Positions 1 to 7,119 of a DNA stretch of 15,478 bases are shown piece after piece. The first letter of the stretch is position 1. Each line of letters starts with the position of its first letter. The stretch lies in NCBI GenBank assembly GCA_003566395.1, contig PXDL01000286.1, positions 1 to 15,478 on the forward strand, read 5' to 3'. The notes below the pieces were generated by a model, which was given only the letters and a program-made list of their open reading frames with translations, ran no database searches and was not told the DNA's origin. A program made the position numbers and the translations under genes. This DNA comes from Balneolia bacterium. GTDB lineage: Bacteria > Bacteroidota > Rhodothermia > Balneolales > Cyclonatronaceae.

Positions 1-1495
1 GAGAATCCCCCGGTCCCCGGTCCTCCGTCTCCCGTCTTTCGCTCCGGTCTTCCGTCACCCGTCGCAACTCCTCACGTGCTTCCTCAACCAACTCCACACT
101 CACCTCCGAAAAATTATTCACAAAATTCAGCGGATTCTTAATCTCGTGGGCGATGCCGGCGGTGAGCTGACCCAGGGAGGCTAGTTTTTCTTGTTGGACG
201 AGTTGATCCTGAGCAGAAGTAAGCTTTTCCAAAGAATCCATTAAAAGCTTGTTTGATTCATCCAACCTTTGGTTTGCTCTCAATTTGAGCTTGTAGTTGT
301 GATAGAGAATCACGGCTATGATCACCATTAATAATAGTAGTATCAACACCCCAATGACACGGTTACGTGCCTGAATGCTTTCAAATTCCCTTTCACGTTC
401 TTTTTGCTCAAGCTGCTGATTGAGCAGATTTTGCTGAAATGAAACAAGGTTTTGAATCCTCAGCTCATTCAGGCTATCGCGGGCGGTTTTGGCGAGTTCC
501 AGATAGGTGAGGGCATTCACAGGCTCATCTCTAAACCTGTAAACCCGGTGCAGGTTTTCATACCCCAAAGCAATATCAAAACGAAGCGACTGAAAATCGG
601 AAACCGAGCCGTCGCCAACTGTTTTGTAGGCGTAATACAAACTCGAATCCGGCTCGTTTACATGATAATAATAGCGGGATAACCCAAGGTAGTTGATTAA
701 CAAGCCCTGATTATTGTTCTCTTTTTCGGCTGAAATCCTGCCTTCAGAATAGGAACCGAATGCACGATCAAATTCTTCAAGTTCCATATAAATATTACCT
801 TCTATCCAGCGAGCGTAAGAATGGTAAAACTGACTGGGCAACTGCCCGGAAAGCTCCAGCGACCGCTTAATATATATGAGAGCTGAATCCGGCATGCTCT
901 TTTCAAGATATACCATTGCAAGGCCGTCGCTGCTATAAGCTTCGTTAATGATATCTCCGTTTTGCACCGCAATACGGTTGGCAATTCTGTACTGATTGAG
1001 CCGCTCTTCGCTGTTATCGGTCAGGTACATCAGGTGGCCGTAAGTAAAGTGCAGATTGGAAAGCAACCTAAGTCGTCGTTTATCCGGGCCGGCATCACTG
1101 CCGAGGGACCAGTAATAGTTTTCAATTTCGGGGTTTTGGGCCATTTCAAAAGCCTGCATGTAATACTCCCTGGACAAAGCATATTCACCCGCGTTCATGT
1201 AAGTAAAGGCTTTGCTTCCTGTTAATTGGAGGGTCTCAAGATGTTTTTTATTTCTCTGAGATAGCCTGATCATATCTTCGATATACCACATAACTGAATC
1301 CGACCCGACTCTGTAATGATAGTTCAGCCGTTCAGCGTGTTGAAAAAAAAGCAAGGAATCGGATTCGGCGTCGGATGCATCCCCCCATGTATTATCCGAA
1401 CCCTGGTTGTTGCCATCTCCGCAGGCTGCAAGAATGAACAGCATCACCAGAAAGGCTAAACCCGGTTTTATACCCGGTAGTTGTTGTTTTATCAT
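1..1495 (-). CDS. TPR sensor histidine kinase with lipoprotein signal, C-terminus beyond window
   Basis: The first 498 residues of a two-component sensor kinase are visible; the gene runs off the left edge. The N-terminus is a lipoprotein signal peptide with a lipobox ending LAAC (Cys25), so the mature protein is probably lipid-anchored. Residues of roughly 55-350 are helical, with repeats of the TPR kind (for example GEYALSREYYMQAF and EEFDRAFGSYSEGR). A charged coiled coil (QQLEQKERERE) leads to one transmembrane helix at about 378-398, then a second coiled coil and the DHp H-box SLGQLTAGIAHEIKNPLNF, where His450 is the phosphoacceptor. The CTPase-like ATP-binding domain is outside the window. 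Just after the H-box the helix runs into a charged low-complexity stretch (TEDRSERRETEDRGPG) encoded by a heptanucleotide repeat. The ATG at 1495 was chosen because the signal peptide follows directly. The partner regulator is not visible, so the stimulus is unknown. Confidence 0.9.
   Translation of the reverse strand, partial: MIKQQLPGIKPGLAFLVMLFILAACGDGNNQGSDNTWGDASDAESDSLLFFQHAERLNYHYRVGSDSVMWYIEDMIRLSQRNKKHLETLQLTGSKAFTYMNAGEYALSREYYMQAFEMAQNPEIENYYWSLGSDAGPDKRRLRLLSNLHFTYGHLMYLTDNSEERLNQYRIANRIAVQNGDIINEAYSSDGLAMVYLEKSMPDSALIYIKRSLELSGQLPSQFYHSYARWIEGNIYMELEEFDRAFGSYSEGRISAEKENNNQGLLINYLGLSRYYYHVNEPDSSLYYAYKTVGDGSVSDFQSLRFDIALGYENLHRVYRFRDEPVNALTYLELAKTARDSLNELRIQNLVSFQQNLLNQQLEQKEREREFESIQARNRVIGVLILLLLMVIIAVILYHNYKLKLRANQRLDESNKLLMDSLEKLTSAQDQLVQQEKLASLGQLTAGIAHEIKNPLNFVNNFSEVSVELVEEAREELRRVTEDRSERRETEDRGPGDS
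9..63 (-). repeat. Heptanucleotide tandem repeat inside kinase gene
   Basis: Seven 7-base units plus one degenerate 6-base unit lie end to end. Read on the plus strand they are cccggtc, cccggtc, ctccgtc, tcccgtc, tttcgc, tccggtc, ttccgtc and acccgtc, so the minus-strand consensus is GAC(C/G)GRR. The array encodes the charged low-complexity segment behind the H-box of the histidine kinase. It may continue past the left edge, so total copy number cannot be judged. Confidence 0.85.
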
Positions 1496-1554
1496 AGATA
1501 CACCCCATCGGGATTCATTAAAAGCCTTCTACCATTGAATTACTTTAATTTAGT

Positions 1555-1582
1555 TTTTTGTTTAATGGTATTTAAACAAAAA
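1555..1582. promoter_or_regulatory. 11-bp perfect inverted repeat, candidate operator
   Basis: The arms TTTTTGTTTAA (1555-1565) and TTAAACAAAAA (1572-1582) are perfect reverse complements around the six-base centre TGGTAT. The site is 60-87 bases upstream of the kinase start codon. The arms are nearly pure A/T, so a protein-binding site is more likely than an intrinsic terminator. No cognate regulator is visible in the window. Confidence 0.45.
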
Positions 1583-1746
1583 TACATGTTTGGCCGGATA
1601 TGGAATGAAATAAAATTTTTATCCTTATGTCTCGCCACTCAATTTTCCGGCTTTATCCGTCTGTGTAAGTAGAAGAATTAATCCTTTACTTTTCGCGCCC
1701 GGAACCTATTATTTACTTTAAAGTTTACATCACCGTAGCTTGAAAC

Positions 1747-1770
1747 CCCGGCATCGTTAACCCTGCCGGG
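1747..1770. other. GC-rich 7-bp hairpin upstream of lipoprotein gene
   Basis: CCCGGCA (1747-1753) and TGCCGGG (1764-1770) can form a perfect 7-bp stem around a ten-base loop. Only a weak T-rich stretch follows on the plus strand. It could end transcripts entering from the left or be a regulatory element; sequence alone does not decide. Confidence 0.35.
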
Positions 1771-1809
1771 ATTCTTTGATCGGGTCAAGGCATGCACAAC
1801 AAACAGAAA

Positions 1810-1817
1810 TACCTTTG
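1810..1817 (+). promoter_or_regulatory. TAnnTTTG-type -7 element, tentative
   Basis: TACCTTTG matches the Bacteroidota -7 consensus TAnnTTTG exactly. No TTG element sits at the usual 17-23 base spacing; the nearest, at 1776-1778, is 31 bases away. If used, the transcript would begin within a few bases of the ATG at 1826, giving an almost leaderless mRNA. The missing -33 element makes this tentative. Confidence 0.3.
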
Positions 1818-1825
1818 ATATAATT

Positions 1826-2152
1826 ATGAAAACATTGTTTTTTTATCCGGCATCCATCATGCTGTTTTTATTGATGATTTCCTGCTCGAGTCCGGTGGAA
1901 CCCGGAACAAGTATTCAGACGACCAACATTACGTTTATGCTTGTTGAGGAGTCGCACGTCAGCATTTGGGTGGAAAACGCCTACAAAACCAGAGTGATTG
2001 ATGTCCGGGATGAGCCTATGCAGGCCGGACAATACAGTATCTCCGTCTCTTTTACCGATTCGGACGGCGTTCCGCTTCCGGCGGGTATCTATACGATAAT
2101 TTCACAAACCGATCAGCAAACGGTGAAGCGTTCGCACCTGCTTTCCTACTAA
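1826..2152 (+). CDS. Small lipoprotein, possible FlgD-like Ig fold
   Basis: A 108-residue protein of unknown function. It starts with a lipoprotein signal (hydrophobic stretch, then LLMISC with the lipobox Cys at position 20), so it should be anchored in a membrane facing the periplasm or surface. The remaining residues read as one small beta-sandwich. The pattern VSIWVENAYKTRVIDV, then AGQYSISVSFTDSDG, then PAGIYTIISQ resembles the FlgD-type Ig fold and the T9SS C-terminal fold (strand, G-x-Y, D-x-x-G, P-x-G-I-Y). That resemblance is my reading of the pattern, not a search result. The gene is followed after 13 bases by a predicted beta-barrel protein and the two are likely co-transcribed. 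No Shine-Dalgarno sequence is present. Confidence 0.75.
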   Translation: MKTLFFYPASIMLFLLMISCSSPVEPGTSIQTTNITFMLVEESHVSIWVENAYKTRVIDVRDEPMQAGQYSISVSFTDSDGVPLPAGIYTIISQTDQQTVKRSHLLSY

Positions 2153-2165
2153 TCCCGGTATCGCT

Positions 2166-2816
2166 ATGCTTTCTATGATGAAACCGTTTTCTATTTGCGC
2201 CTTCATTTTTCTCATTTTTATGATAATGTGCGCCCCTGCCGACGCGCAGCAGCTTCGCGTTTCCGGATATTCCGGCTGGTTTATGTCCAACACAGATAAT
2301 GTGTCGGGCCCGCAAGCTACTGGAAAAGTTGATCGGATTACCGGCGCCGGATTCTCTTTCCGTACTCAGCTTCATTCGGTACCCCTCGAATTTTCGCTCG
2401 GCTTTGCCCAGGGCACCGAGAGCGTGCAGCAATTCCAAAATCATTTTGGAGAGACCTTCCAGACCGTGGATCTACGCTACCGGATGATTCCTGCTGAAGT
2501 CTTCTTTGTTCATCGCTTTTTTGACCGGCTGGAACTGCTGGCCGGGATTAACATTACCACACAATACCGCAGCCTGCTTTACAGCGGACAGGTTTTTATG
2601 GAGGATGACCGCCTGCTCAGTTTCGGAATGGGACTTTCAGCAAGAGCGAATGCGGACCTTCTCCGATTCGGTAACGACAGCGGGGCGCTCTTTGTGAGCC
2701 TTGCTGCACGCTGGTCCGAATTTTTTATTCATGATGAGGCGGGCCGCAATACCGATGATTTCACTTACCGCCATCTCACCCTGATGCCCCGTCTCGGCCT
2801 TATGTTTGAACTTTAG
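2166..2816 (+). CDS. Predicted outer-membrane beta-barrel protein
   Basis: A 216-residue protein with an N-terminal signal peptide (long hydrophobic run, probable cleavage after ADA near residue 27). The mature part alternates short amphipathic strands with turns: SGYSGWFMS, GAGFSFRTQLH, LEFSLGFAQG, TVDLRYRMIPAEVFFVHRF, LELLAGINITTQYRSL, GALFVSLAARWSEFF and LTLMPRLGLMFEL. This fits a small eight-stranded OmpX/OmpW-like barrel, and the near-terminal Phe fits barrel assembly. No enzymatic motif is seen and the cargo or role is unknown. Start codons at 2166, 2175 and 2178 are all possible; the later ones give a more standard signal peptide (MMKPF or MKPF). It lies 13 bases after the small lipoprotein gene, which suggests a lipoprotein/barrel pair. 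Confidence 0.75.
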   Translation: MLSMMKPFSICAFIFLIFMIMCAPADAQQLRVSGYSGWFMSNTDNVSGPQATGKVDRITGAGFSFRTQLHSVPLEFSLGFAQGTESVQQFQNHFGETFQTVDLRYRMIPAEVFFVHRFFDRLELLAGINITTQYRSLLYSGQVFMEDDRLLSFGMGLSARANADLLRFGNDSGALFVSLAARWSEFFIHDEAGRNTDDFTYRHLTLMPRLGLMFEL

Positions 2817-3137
2817 TTGAAGGGCTGCAAAATAGGGGGACCGCAATTGCGCTGATTTAGAATCGAACTCAACTTCTTACGCATTTTTACTGCAATCAGG
2901 CTGTCGGTTTTCACAACTGAACCAATCCACCGCAGACTTATTTTCGTATGGTTTAACAGTACGGGAAGACTTTGTTAACTCAGGGATGTTGCTCGAATAC
3001 AACGCCGAATCAAAAATGAAACCTGGACCTCCGAAGCATAGGGGTCAAGTATTTTTTTGAGAATACGATGGCGGGCAAAATAACAGAATTGCAAAGCCTT
3101 CTGTAAATAACCTAAATGAATACCATTTCCCAATTGT
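2817..3137. other. 321-base intergenic region, no gene seen
   Basis: I find no credible coding frame or tRNA-like fold here. It contains a 10-bp palindrome CGCAATTGCG (2842-2851) and one terminator-like hairpin at 3026-3058. The promoter of the cupredoxin gene should lie in the last 100 bases, but no consensus pair stands out. Confidence 0.5.
3026..3058 (+). terminator. Possible rho-independent terminator
   Basis: GACCTC (3026-3031) can pair with GGGGTC (3041-3046) with one G-U pair, and a run of seven T follows at 3052-3058. The stem is short and the site lies about 210 bases after the barrel gene, so it may end that transcript late or belong to an unrecognised small RNA. Confidence 0.35.
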
Positions 3138-3632
3138 ATGAAATACCCTATGTATTACCCCCTAACACTCATCTTGACCTTTAGCCTGATTATGTTCGCT
3201 TGTTCGAATGATCCGGTCTCTTCAAACGACGATCCCGACCCTGATCCTGATCCGGAACCCGTTTCGGAAACGATCATCACCATGGATAATTCCGGAGCTC
3301 AGGCTTACGTCATTACAGAAATAGACGGCGACGGAGCCGAAGCGGAAACGGACTCCGGCAATCCTCAAATCGCCCTGCAAACCGGTCAGCGGTTTACTTT
3401 TATCAACAACGGTGGTGCCTCCTCGCATCCTCTGGATTTCCGAAACTCAGACGGTTCAAAACTGATCGGTCAGAGCAATGACACCGGAAGTTTCGATGGG
3501 AACGAAGATATTGAGCTTGAAATGGATGGTGACCAAATTAGCTTTATTCTTACCGAAGACCTTGCTGCCGAACTCGCACTTTACGTCTGTGCCTTTCACC
3601 CCGGCATGACCGGTCCGATAGTATCTAACTGA
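3138..3632 (+). CDS. Cupredoxin (type 1 copper) lipoprotein
   Basis: A 164-residue lipoprotein with a plastocyanin/azurin-like domain. The signal peptide ends in the lipobox LIMFAC, with Cys22 as the lipid-bearing residue. An acidic Asp-Pro linker (DPDPDPDPEP, residues 32-41) would hold the domain away from the membrane. The domain at about 44-164 shows the expected type 1 copper ligands: His97 in SSHPLDF near FTFINNGG, then Cys151, His154 and Met157 in YVCAFHPGMTG, which is the usual C-x2-H-x2-M end loop. Family knowledge points to a one-electron carrier; the partners are unknown, because no oxidase, nitrite reductase or photosynthetic gene is nearby. The gene is followed by a very strong terminator and appears to be transcribed alone. 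An internal start at 3150 would keep the signal peptide. Confidence 0.85.
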   Translation: MKYPMYYPLTLILTFSLIMFACSNDPVSSNDDPDPDPDPEPVSETIITMDNSGAQAYVITEIDGDGAEAETDSGNPQIALQTGQRFTFINNGGASSHPLDFRNSDGSKLIGQSNDTGSFDGNEDIELEMDGDQISFILTEDLAAELALYVCAFHPGMTGPIVSN

Positions 3633-3643
3633 GCCCTGATACT

Positions 3644-3683
3644 AAAAAGGTCGGCTGCGACAGAAATCGCAGCCGACCTTTTT
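3644..3683. terminator. Perfect bidirectional rho-independent terminator
   Basis: A 17-bp perfect inverted repeat, AAAAAGGTCGGCTGCGA (3644-3660) and its complement (3667-3683), closes a six-base loop (cagaaa). The GC core is flanked by A5 on one side and T5 on the other, so it works in both directions. It serves the convergent cupredoxin gene (stop at 3632) and propeller gene (stop at 3723). Confidence 0.93.
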
Positions 3684-3722
3684 AACATGTCTGTTTAGGA
3701 CGCTGTGAATATATGAGAAACC

Positions 3723-4973
3723 CTATTTTATCAGCATCATGCGTCCGGTTTTCTGAGCTTCAGGAGTTTGAAGCCGATAGATATACAATCCGCTTGAAAG
3801 CCATCTCGCATCAAAAGAGTACCGATGGGTTCCCGCACCGTGCAGCCCTGAGGCTACCGACTGAATCATGCGCCCGTTTATATCATATACCGAAAGCCGA
3901 ACATCGGCCGGCTCCGGCAGAGTGAAGGAGAGCATGGTTGTCGGGTTAAACGGATTCGGATAATTCTGATGCAAGTTCGCTCGTGCCGGCATATCGGGCA
4001 CCGGCTCCGTAGATACAGGCTCCCCGTCCCGGACATAGATACGTCCGCCGGTTCCTGCCGCCCAAATTTTTCCGTCCGGAGCCTGATGAATTCCCTTCAC
4101 GGTTTGAAAGCCGATTTCAAGGGTTTGGGCCCAGCTAACCCCGCCGTCGGTTGATTCGAAAACTCCGTTAAACGTAGCCGCAAAGCCGTCGTTTTCATTT
4201 ACGAAAAGTACAGACTCGCTTAAAAAGTCAATTTCCTCGCTTATCTTTTCCCACCCGTCACCGTCGGTGGTACGGTACACTTCGCCGTTCATGGTGATGG
4301 TCCATCCCCTCTGGTTATCGAGCATGCTCAGAGCTACGAACGACTCATTGTTCTCGACCACGGTTCCCGACCAGTTTGCCCCGCCGTCGGTCGTGCGGAA
4401 AATGCGGCCGCTGTTGTTTGTAATCCAGCCGTTTTGTTCATCCACATAAACTACATCCAACAGCTGACTGTCACTATCAAAATCCGGTTCGGTCCAGGTG
4501 GCACCACCGTCGCTGGTAACCACGGCAAAGCTTTCGAAAACATATCCGCCCACGGCTATACCGTGTTGGGAATCCCTGAAAGAAACGGCATACAATTGTT
4601 CCCAGTCCTCACCGGTAATAGTCTCCCAGTTTTGGCCGGCATCGGTTGTGCGCAATATTACGCCCGTACGGCCGAAGAACTCACCTCCGACGGCAAACCC
4701 GGTTTGATCATCAATAAAATGAACGCGGATTAATTCGAGGTCTTCGTTTTCATCATTATACTGTACGCTCCAGCTTGCTCCTCCATCGGTTGTATGCAGG
4801 ATGATACCCTCATCGCCTACCGCCCAGCCGGTATTTGCGTTAACAAAAAAAAGATCATTCAAGGGTGTATTTACTCCTGTTTGCTGCATCGCCCAGGTAT
4901 CGCGGGCATCTGCAATATTCGTAACAACTGAAATAAAGAGGAATGCGAAGCAAAGTAGCTGAATAATTTTCAT
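3723..4973 (-). CDS. T9SS-secreted YCF48/BNR-type beta-propeller protein
   Basis: A 416-residue secreted protein with a signal peptide (cleavage near ADA, residue 23). Six clear sequence repeats of the form G-(F/W)-A-V-G ... (R/H)-T-T-D-G-G-x-x-W end near residues 68, 116, 160, 201, 241 and 281. A seventh degenerate one (KIWAAGTGGRIYVRDG, 302-317) makes a seven-bladed propeller of the YCF48/Hcf136 or sialidase-like (BNR) type. The domain at about 334-416 begins LHQNYPNPFNPTT and ends SSGLYIYRLQT...GRMMLIK, the C-terminal sorting signal recognised by the type IX secretion system, so the protein is exported to the surface or medium. No sialidase catalytic residues are evident. A binding or adhesive role is possible, but the ligand is unknown. 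It appears to be a single-gene unit ending at the shared terminator. Confidence 0.88.
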   Translation of the reverse strand: MKIIQLLCFAFLFISVVTNIADARDTWAMQQTGVNTPLNDLFFVNANTGWAVGDEGIILHTTDGGASWSVQYNDENEDLELIRVHFIDDQTGFAVGGEFFGRTGVILRTTDAGQNWETITGEDWEQLYAVSFRDSQHGIAVGGYVFESFAVVTSDGGATWTEPDFDSDSQLLDVVYVDEQNGWITNNSGRIFRTTDGGANWSGTVVENNESFVALSMLDNQRGWTITMNGEVYRTTDGDGWEKISEEIDFLSESVLFVNENDGFAATFNGVFESTDGGVSWAQTLEIGFQTVKGIHQAPDGKIWAAGTGGRIYVRDGEPVSTEPVPDMPARANLHQNYPNPFNPTTMLSFTLPEPADVRLSVYDINGRMIQSVASGLHGAGTHRYSFDARWLSSGLYIYRLQTPEAQKTGRMMLIK

Positions 4974-5261
4974 AGATTTACCTATAATATTGGAATGGTT
5001 TGTGAAGTTGCTACATAATGCGCCTTTTTCCTCACAAACGTGCCGTCCGGTCTTTAAAAATTAACAACCTGAGTTCGATAAGAAACAAGGACAGCTGCTT
5101 TGTACGCTTTACCCTGAAGAGATAGCACCTTAATAGCCCCGCATCGCATTGCCGGGTGTACATATGCATCTCATACCCATACCCATGTGCTGTACCTGAC
5201 AGGGCAAAAGTAAAAGCAACATTTACTGCCGGCTACTATCGGTAAGCCCCTGCCTCTTGCT
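4974..5261. other. 288-base intergenic region between tyrS and propeller gene
   Basis: No gene, tRNA fold or clear terminator is visible. A minor hexamer repeat (CATACC twice, then CATG, 5172-5187) is present. The promoter of the propeller gene must lie in the part near 4974-5060, but no consensus pair stands out. Confidence 0.5.
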
Positions 5262-6473
5262 TCAGGCGCCTTTCACTCTGCCGAACTTGCGTTTTCCCAC
5301 TTTCAGCACGAAATCGGTGGAGCTGTTTACGTCCACTTCAAAGGAGGCGTCCGAAATCTGCTCTCCGTCGATTGAAACCCCGCCCTGCTGAATCAGTCTG
5401 CGTGCTTCTCCGTTACTGGGCGCAAATCCTACCGTTTTAATAATATGGACGAGACGATGCGCGCCGGCTTCAACTTCAAACTCGGGAAGGTCGTCCGGAA
5501 TCTCCTTATTTACCACCGTTTTCTCAAAATGCCCGCGCGCCGCTTTTGCCGCTTCTTCTCCGTAGTACATCCGGGTGATGGTAAAGGCCAGATCGTGCTT
5601 GGTATTGCGGGGGTCTGAGGAAGCTTTTTCCTTAATTCCCGGCAATTCGTTTGTTGGTAAATCGGTGACCAGTTCAAACCAGGTGTAGATGAGGTCGTCG
5701 GGCACGGAGAGCGTTTTACCGTACATGTCGTTAGGCTGCTCATCAATACCGATGTAATTATCGTAGGATTTGGACATCTTCTGTACGCCGTCGGTACCGA
5801 CCAGCAGCGGCATCATCAAACAGACCTGTTGCGACAAACCCTGCTCTTTCTGAAGCTGCCGTCCTACCAGCAAATTAAACTTTTGGTCGGTGCCTCCAAG
5901 CTCAACATCAGACTTCAGATGCACCGAATCCTGACCCTGAGCCAGCGGATACAGAAACTCATGAAGTGAAATCGGCTCGTTGTTTTCATACCGCTTACTG
6001 AAATCGTCGCGTTCTATCATTCGGGCCACCGTCATTTTAGAACTCAGGCGAATAACGTCTTCAAAACCAAGGGTTCCGAGCCAATGGGAATTGTACACAA
6101 TTTCGGTTTTATCACCGTCCAGGATTTTAGATGCCTGATCCAGATAGGTTTCGGCATTTTCCAGAATCTCCGCACGCGAAAGGGCGGGACGGGTTTTATT
6201 CTGGCCCGTGGGGTCGCCGATCAGAGCTGTGAAATCACCGATAATCAGAATGGCGTGATGCCCGAGATCCTGAAACTGACGCATTTTTCGCAAAATAACC
6301 GAATGACCCAGGTGGAGGTCGGGACGGGTGGGATCGCACCCGAGCTTAATACGCAGCGGCTCGTTTTTTTTGCGCGATTCCTCCAGTTTTAGCTTCAGTT
6401 CTTCTTCGGGTATAATCTCCGTAGTTCCGCGCCTGATGATCTCAAGCTGTTCTTCAGCAGGTAAAAATGCCAT
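5262..6473 (-). CDS. tyrS: Tyrosyl-tRNA synthetase
   Basis: The enzyme charges tRNA-Tyr with tyrosine in the cytoplasm. From the chosen start the protein has 403 residues. The class I signature HLGH is at 54-57 within CDPTRPDLHLGHSV, and KMSKS is at 232-236. LGGTDQKFN (192-200) is the tyrosine/tRNA-site segment. The last 60-70 residues (NGEARRLIQQGGVSIDG) are an S4-type RNA-binding domain. Length and motif spelling fit the TyrZ-like branch of bacterial TyrRS. The frame is open back to an ATG at 6536, but the extra 21 residues do not look like the family, so MAFLPAEEQLEII at 6473 is preferred. The cvpA and yqeY genes lie upstream on the same strand, 107 bases away. Confidence 0.95.
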   Translation of the reverse strand: MAFLPAEEQLEIIRRGTTEIIPEEELKLKLEESRKKNEPLRIKLGCDPTRPDLHLGHSVILRKMRQFQDLGHHAILIIGDFTALIGDPTGQNKTRPALSRAEILENAETYLDQASKILDGDKTEIVYNSHWLGTLGFEDVIRLSSKMTVARMIERDDFSKRYENNEPISLHEFLYPLAQGQDSVHLKSDVELGGTDQKFNLLVGRQLQKEQGLSQQVCLMMPLLVGTDGVQKMSKSYDNYIGIDEQPNDMYGKTLSVPDDLIYTWFELVTDLPTNELPGIKEKASSDPRNTKHDLAFTITRMYYGEEAAKAARGHFEKTVVNKEIPDDLPEFEVEAGAHRLVHIIKTVGFAPSNGEARRLIQQGGVSIDGEQISDASFEVDVNSSTDFVLKVGKRKFGRVKGA

Positions 6474-6580
6474 GTAGTTGTATCGTAAAAGGTTAAAAAA
6501 CAGGCTTTGACATACCGGGGATTTTATCGTATTCAACGCGGCAGCAGAAGACGGACAAAATAACGGTTTATCAAAGCCAT

Positions 6581-7117
6581 CTATAGATCAATCTCGTATT
6601 CTTCGATCGCCCTTTGGATGGTTTCAGTGAAGGAGTCGGTTCCGGGATAAATGATTCCTACAATATTATAGACCCCCGGCGCAACGGCCATCACATAAGG
6701 ATACAGCAGCGAATCATGCCTCGTTTCCTTATCCGGTACGCCGAAACCAAGCAGCAGTATAAAAAAAGCACTCAAAAAAAGGCTGCTTTTTAGCAGACCG
6801 AAAAGCAGGCCGAATATACGATTCGGCATGGAAAGAAGTGCCATCTTCAGCACTTTTTCGAGGCTGAGGATGAGTACCTGAACGCCGGCAATTATTCCGC
6901 CAAAAAGGATCACAAACGCAATAACGGAAACCCACACCGGGCTCAGGTCAATCAGCCCCGTCAGCAGGTCGGCGACGTCATCCATATAGCGGAAACCGAG
7001 GAACAGAGCCAGTAGCACGCCGCCAAGCCCCAGCACTTCACGGAGCAGGCCGTTACGAAACCCCTGAAAACCGAAATAGAGCAGCGGAACCAGTATGATG
7101 CCGTCGATGATATTCAT
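6581..7117 (-). CDS. cvpA: CvpA family membrane protein
   Basis: A 178-residue integral membrane protein of the CvpA (colicin V production) family. It begins MNIIDGIILVPLLYFGFQGFRNGLLREV, the usual CvpA start with a short first helix and the G-x-R-x-G-x-x-x-E turn. Further hydrophobic helices lie near residues 28-45, 62-85 and 104-125. The C-terminal 50 residues are soluble and acidic. In enterobacteria CvpA is linked to colicin V export, envelope stability and bile resistance; its molecular activity is not known. The start codon lies two bases after the yqeY stop, so the two genes are almost certainly co-transcribed. Confidence 0.88.
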   Translation of the reverse strand: MNIIDGIILVPLLYFGFQGFRNGLLREVLGLGGVLLALFLGFRYMDDVADLLTGLIDLSPVWVSVIAFVILFGGIIAGVQVLILSLEKVLKMALLSMPNRIFGLLFGLLKSSLFLSAFFILLLGFGVPDKETRHDSLLYPYVMAVAPGVYNIVGIIYPGTDSFTETIQRAIEEYEIDL

Positions 7118-7119
7118 GA

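Larger units (their letters stand above)
1496..1825. other. Intergenic region between divergent kinase and lipoprotein genes
   Basis: These 330 bases hold no convincing gene; the one open frame across them shows no protein-like features. The part next to the kinase is AT-rich and contains an 11-bp inverted repeat. The part next to the lipoprotein gene contains a GC-rich hairpin and a TAnnTTTG element. Promoters for both divergent genes must lie here. Confidence 0.6.

Noticed and set aside
1481..1672. 63-codon plus-strand open frame in the first intergenic region
   Set aside because: It overlaps the kinase start, is very AT-rich, ends without any domain, and covers the inverted repeat; no evidence of translation.
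2052..2444. 130-codon open frame on the minus strand
   Set aside because: It is antisense to the lipoprotein and barrel genes, has an unnatural composition and no recognisable features, while the plus-strand frames have signal peptides.
4100..4830. Repeated CCGCCGTCGGT-like blocks, considered as a CRISPR or DNA repeat array
   Set aside because: They are the coding repeats of the propeller blades (TTDGG motif), spaced about 110-150 bases and diverged.
6474..6536. N-terminal extension of tyrS by 21 codons
   Set aside because: The extension does not look like any TyrRS N-terminus; the ATG at 6473 gives the normal family start.
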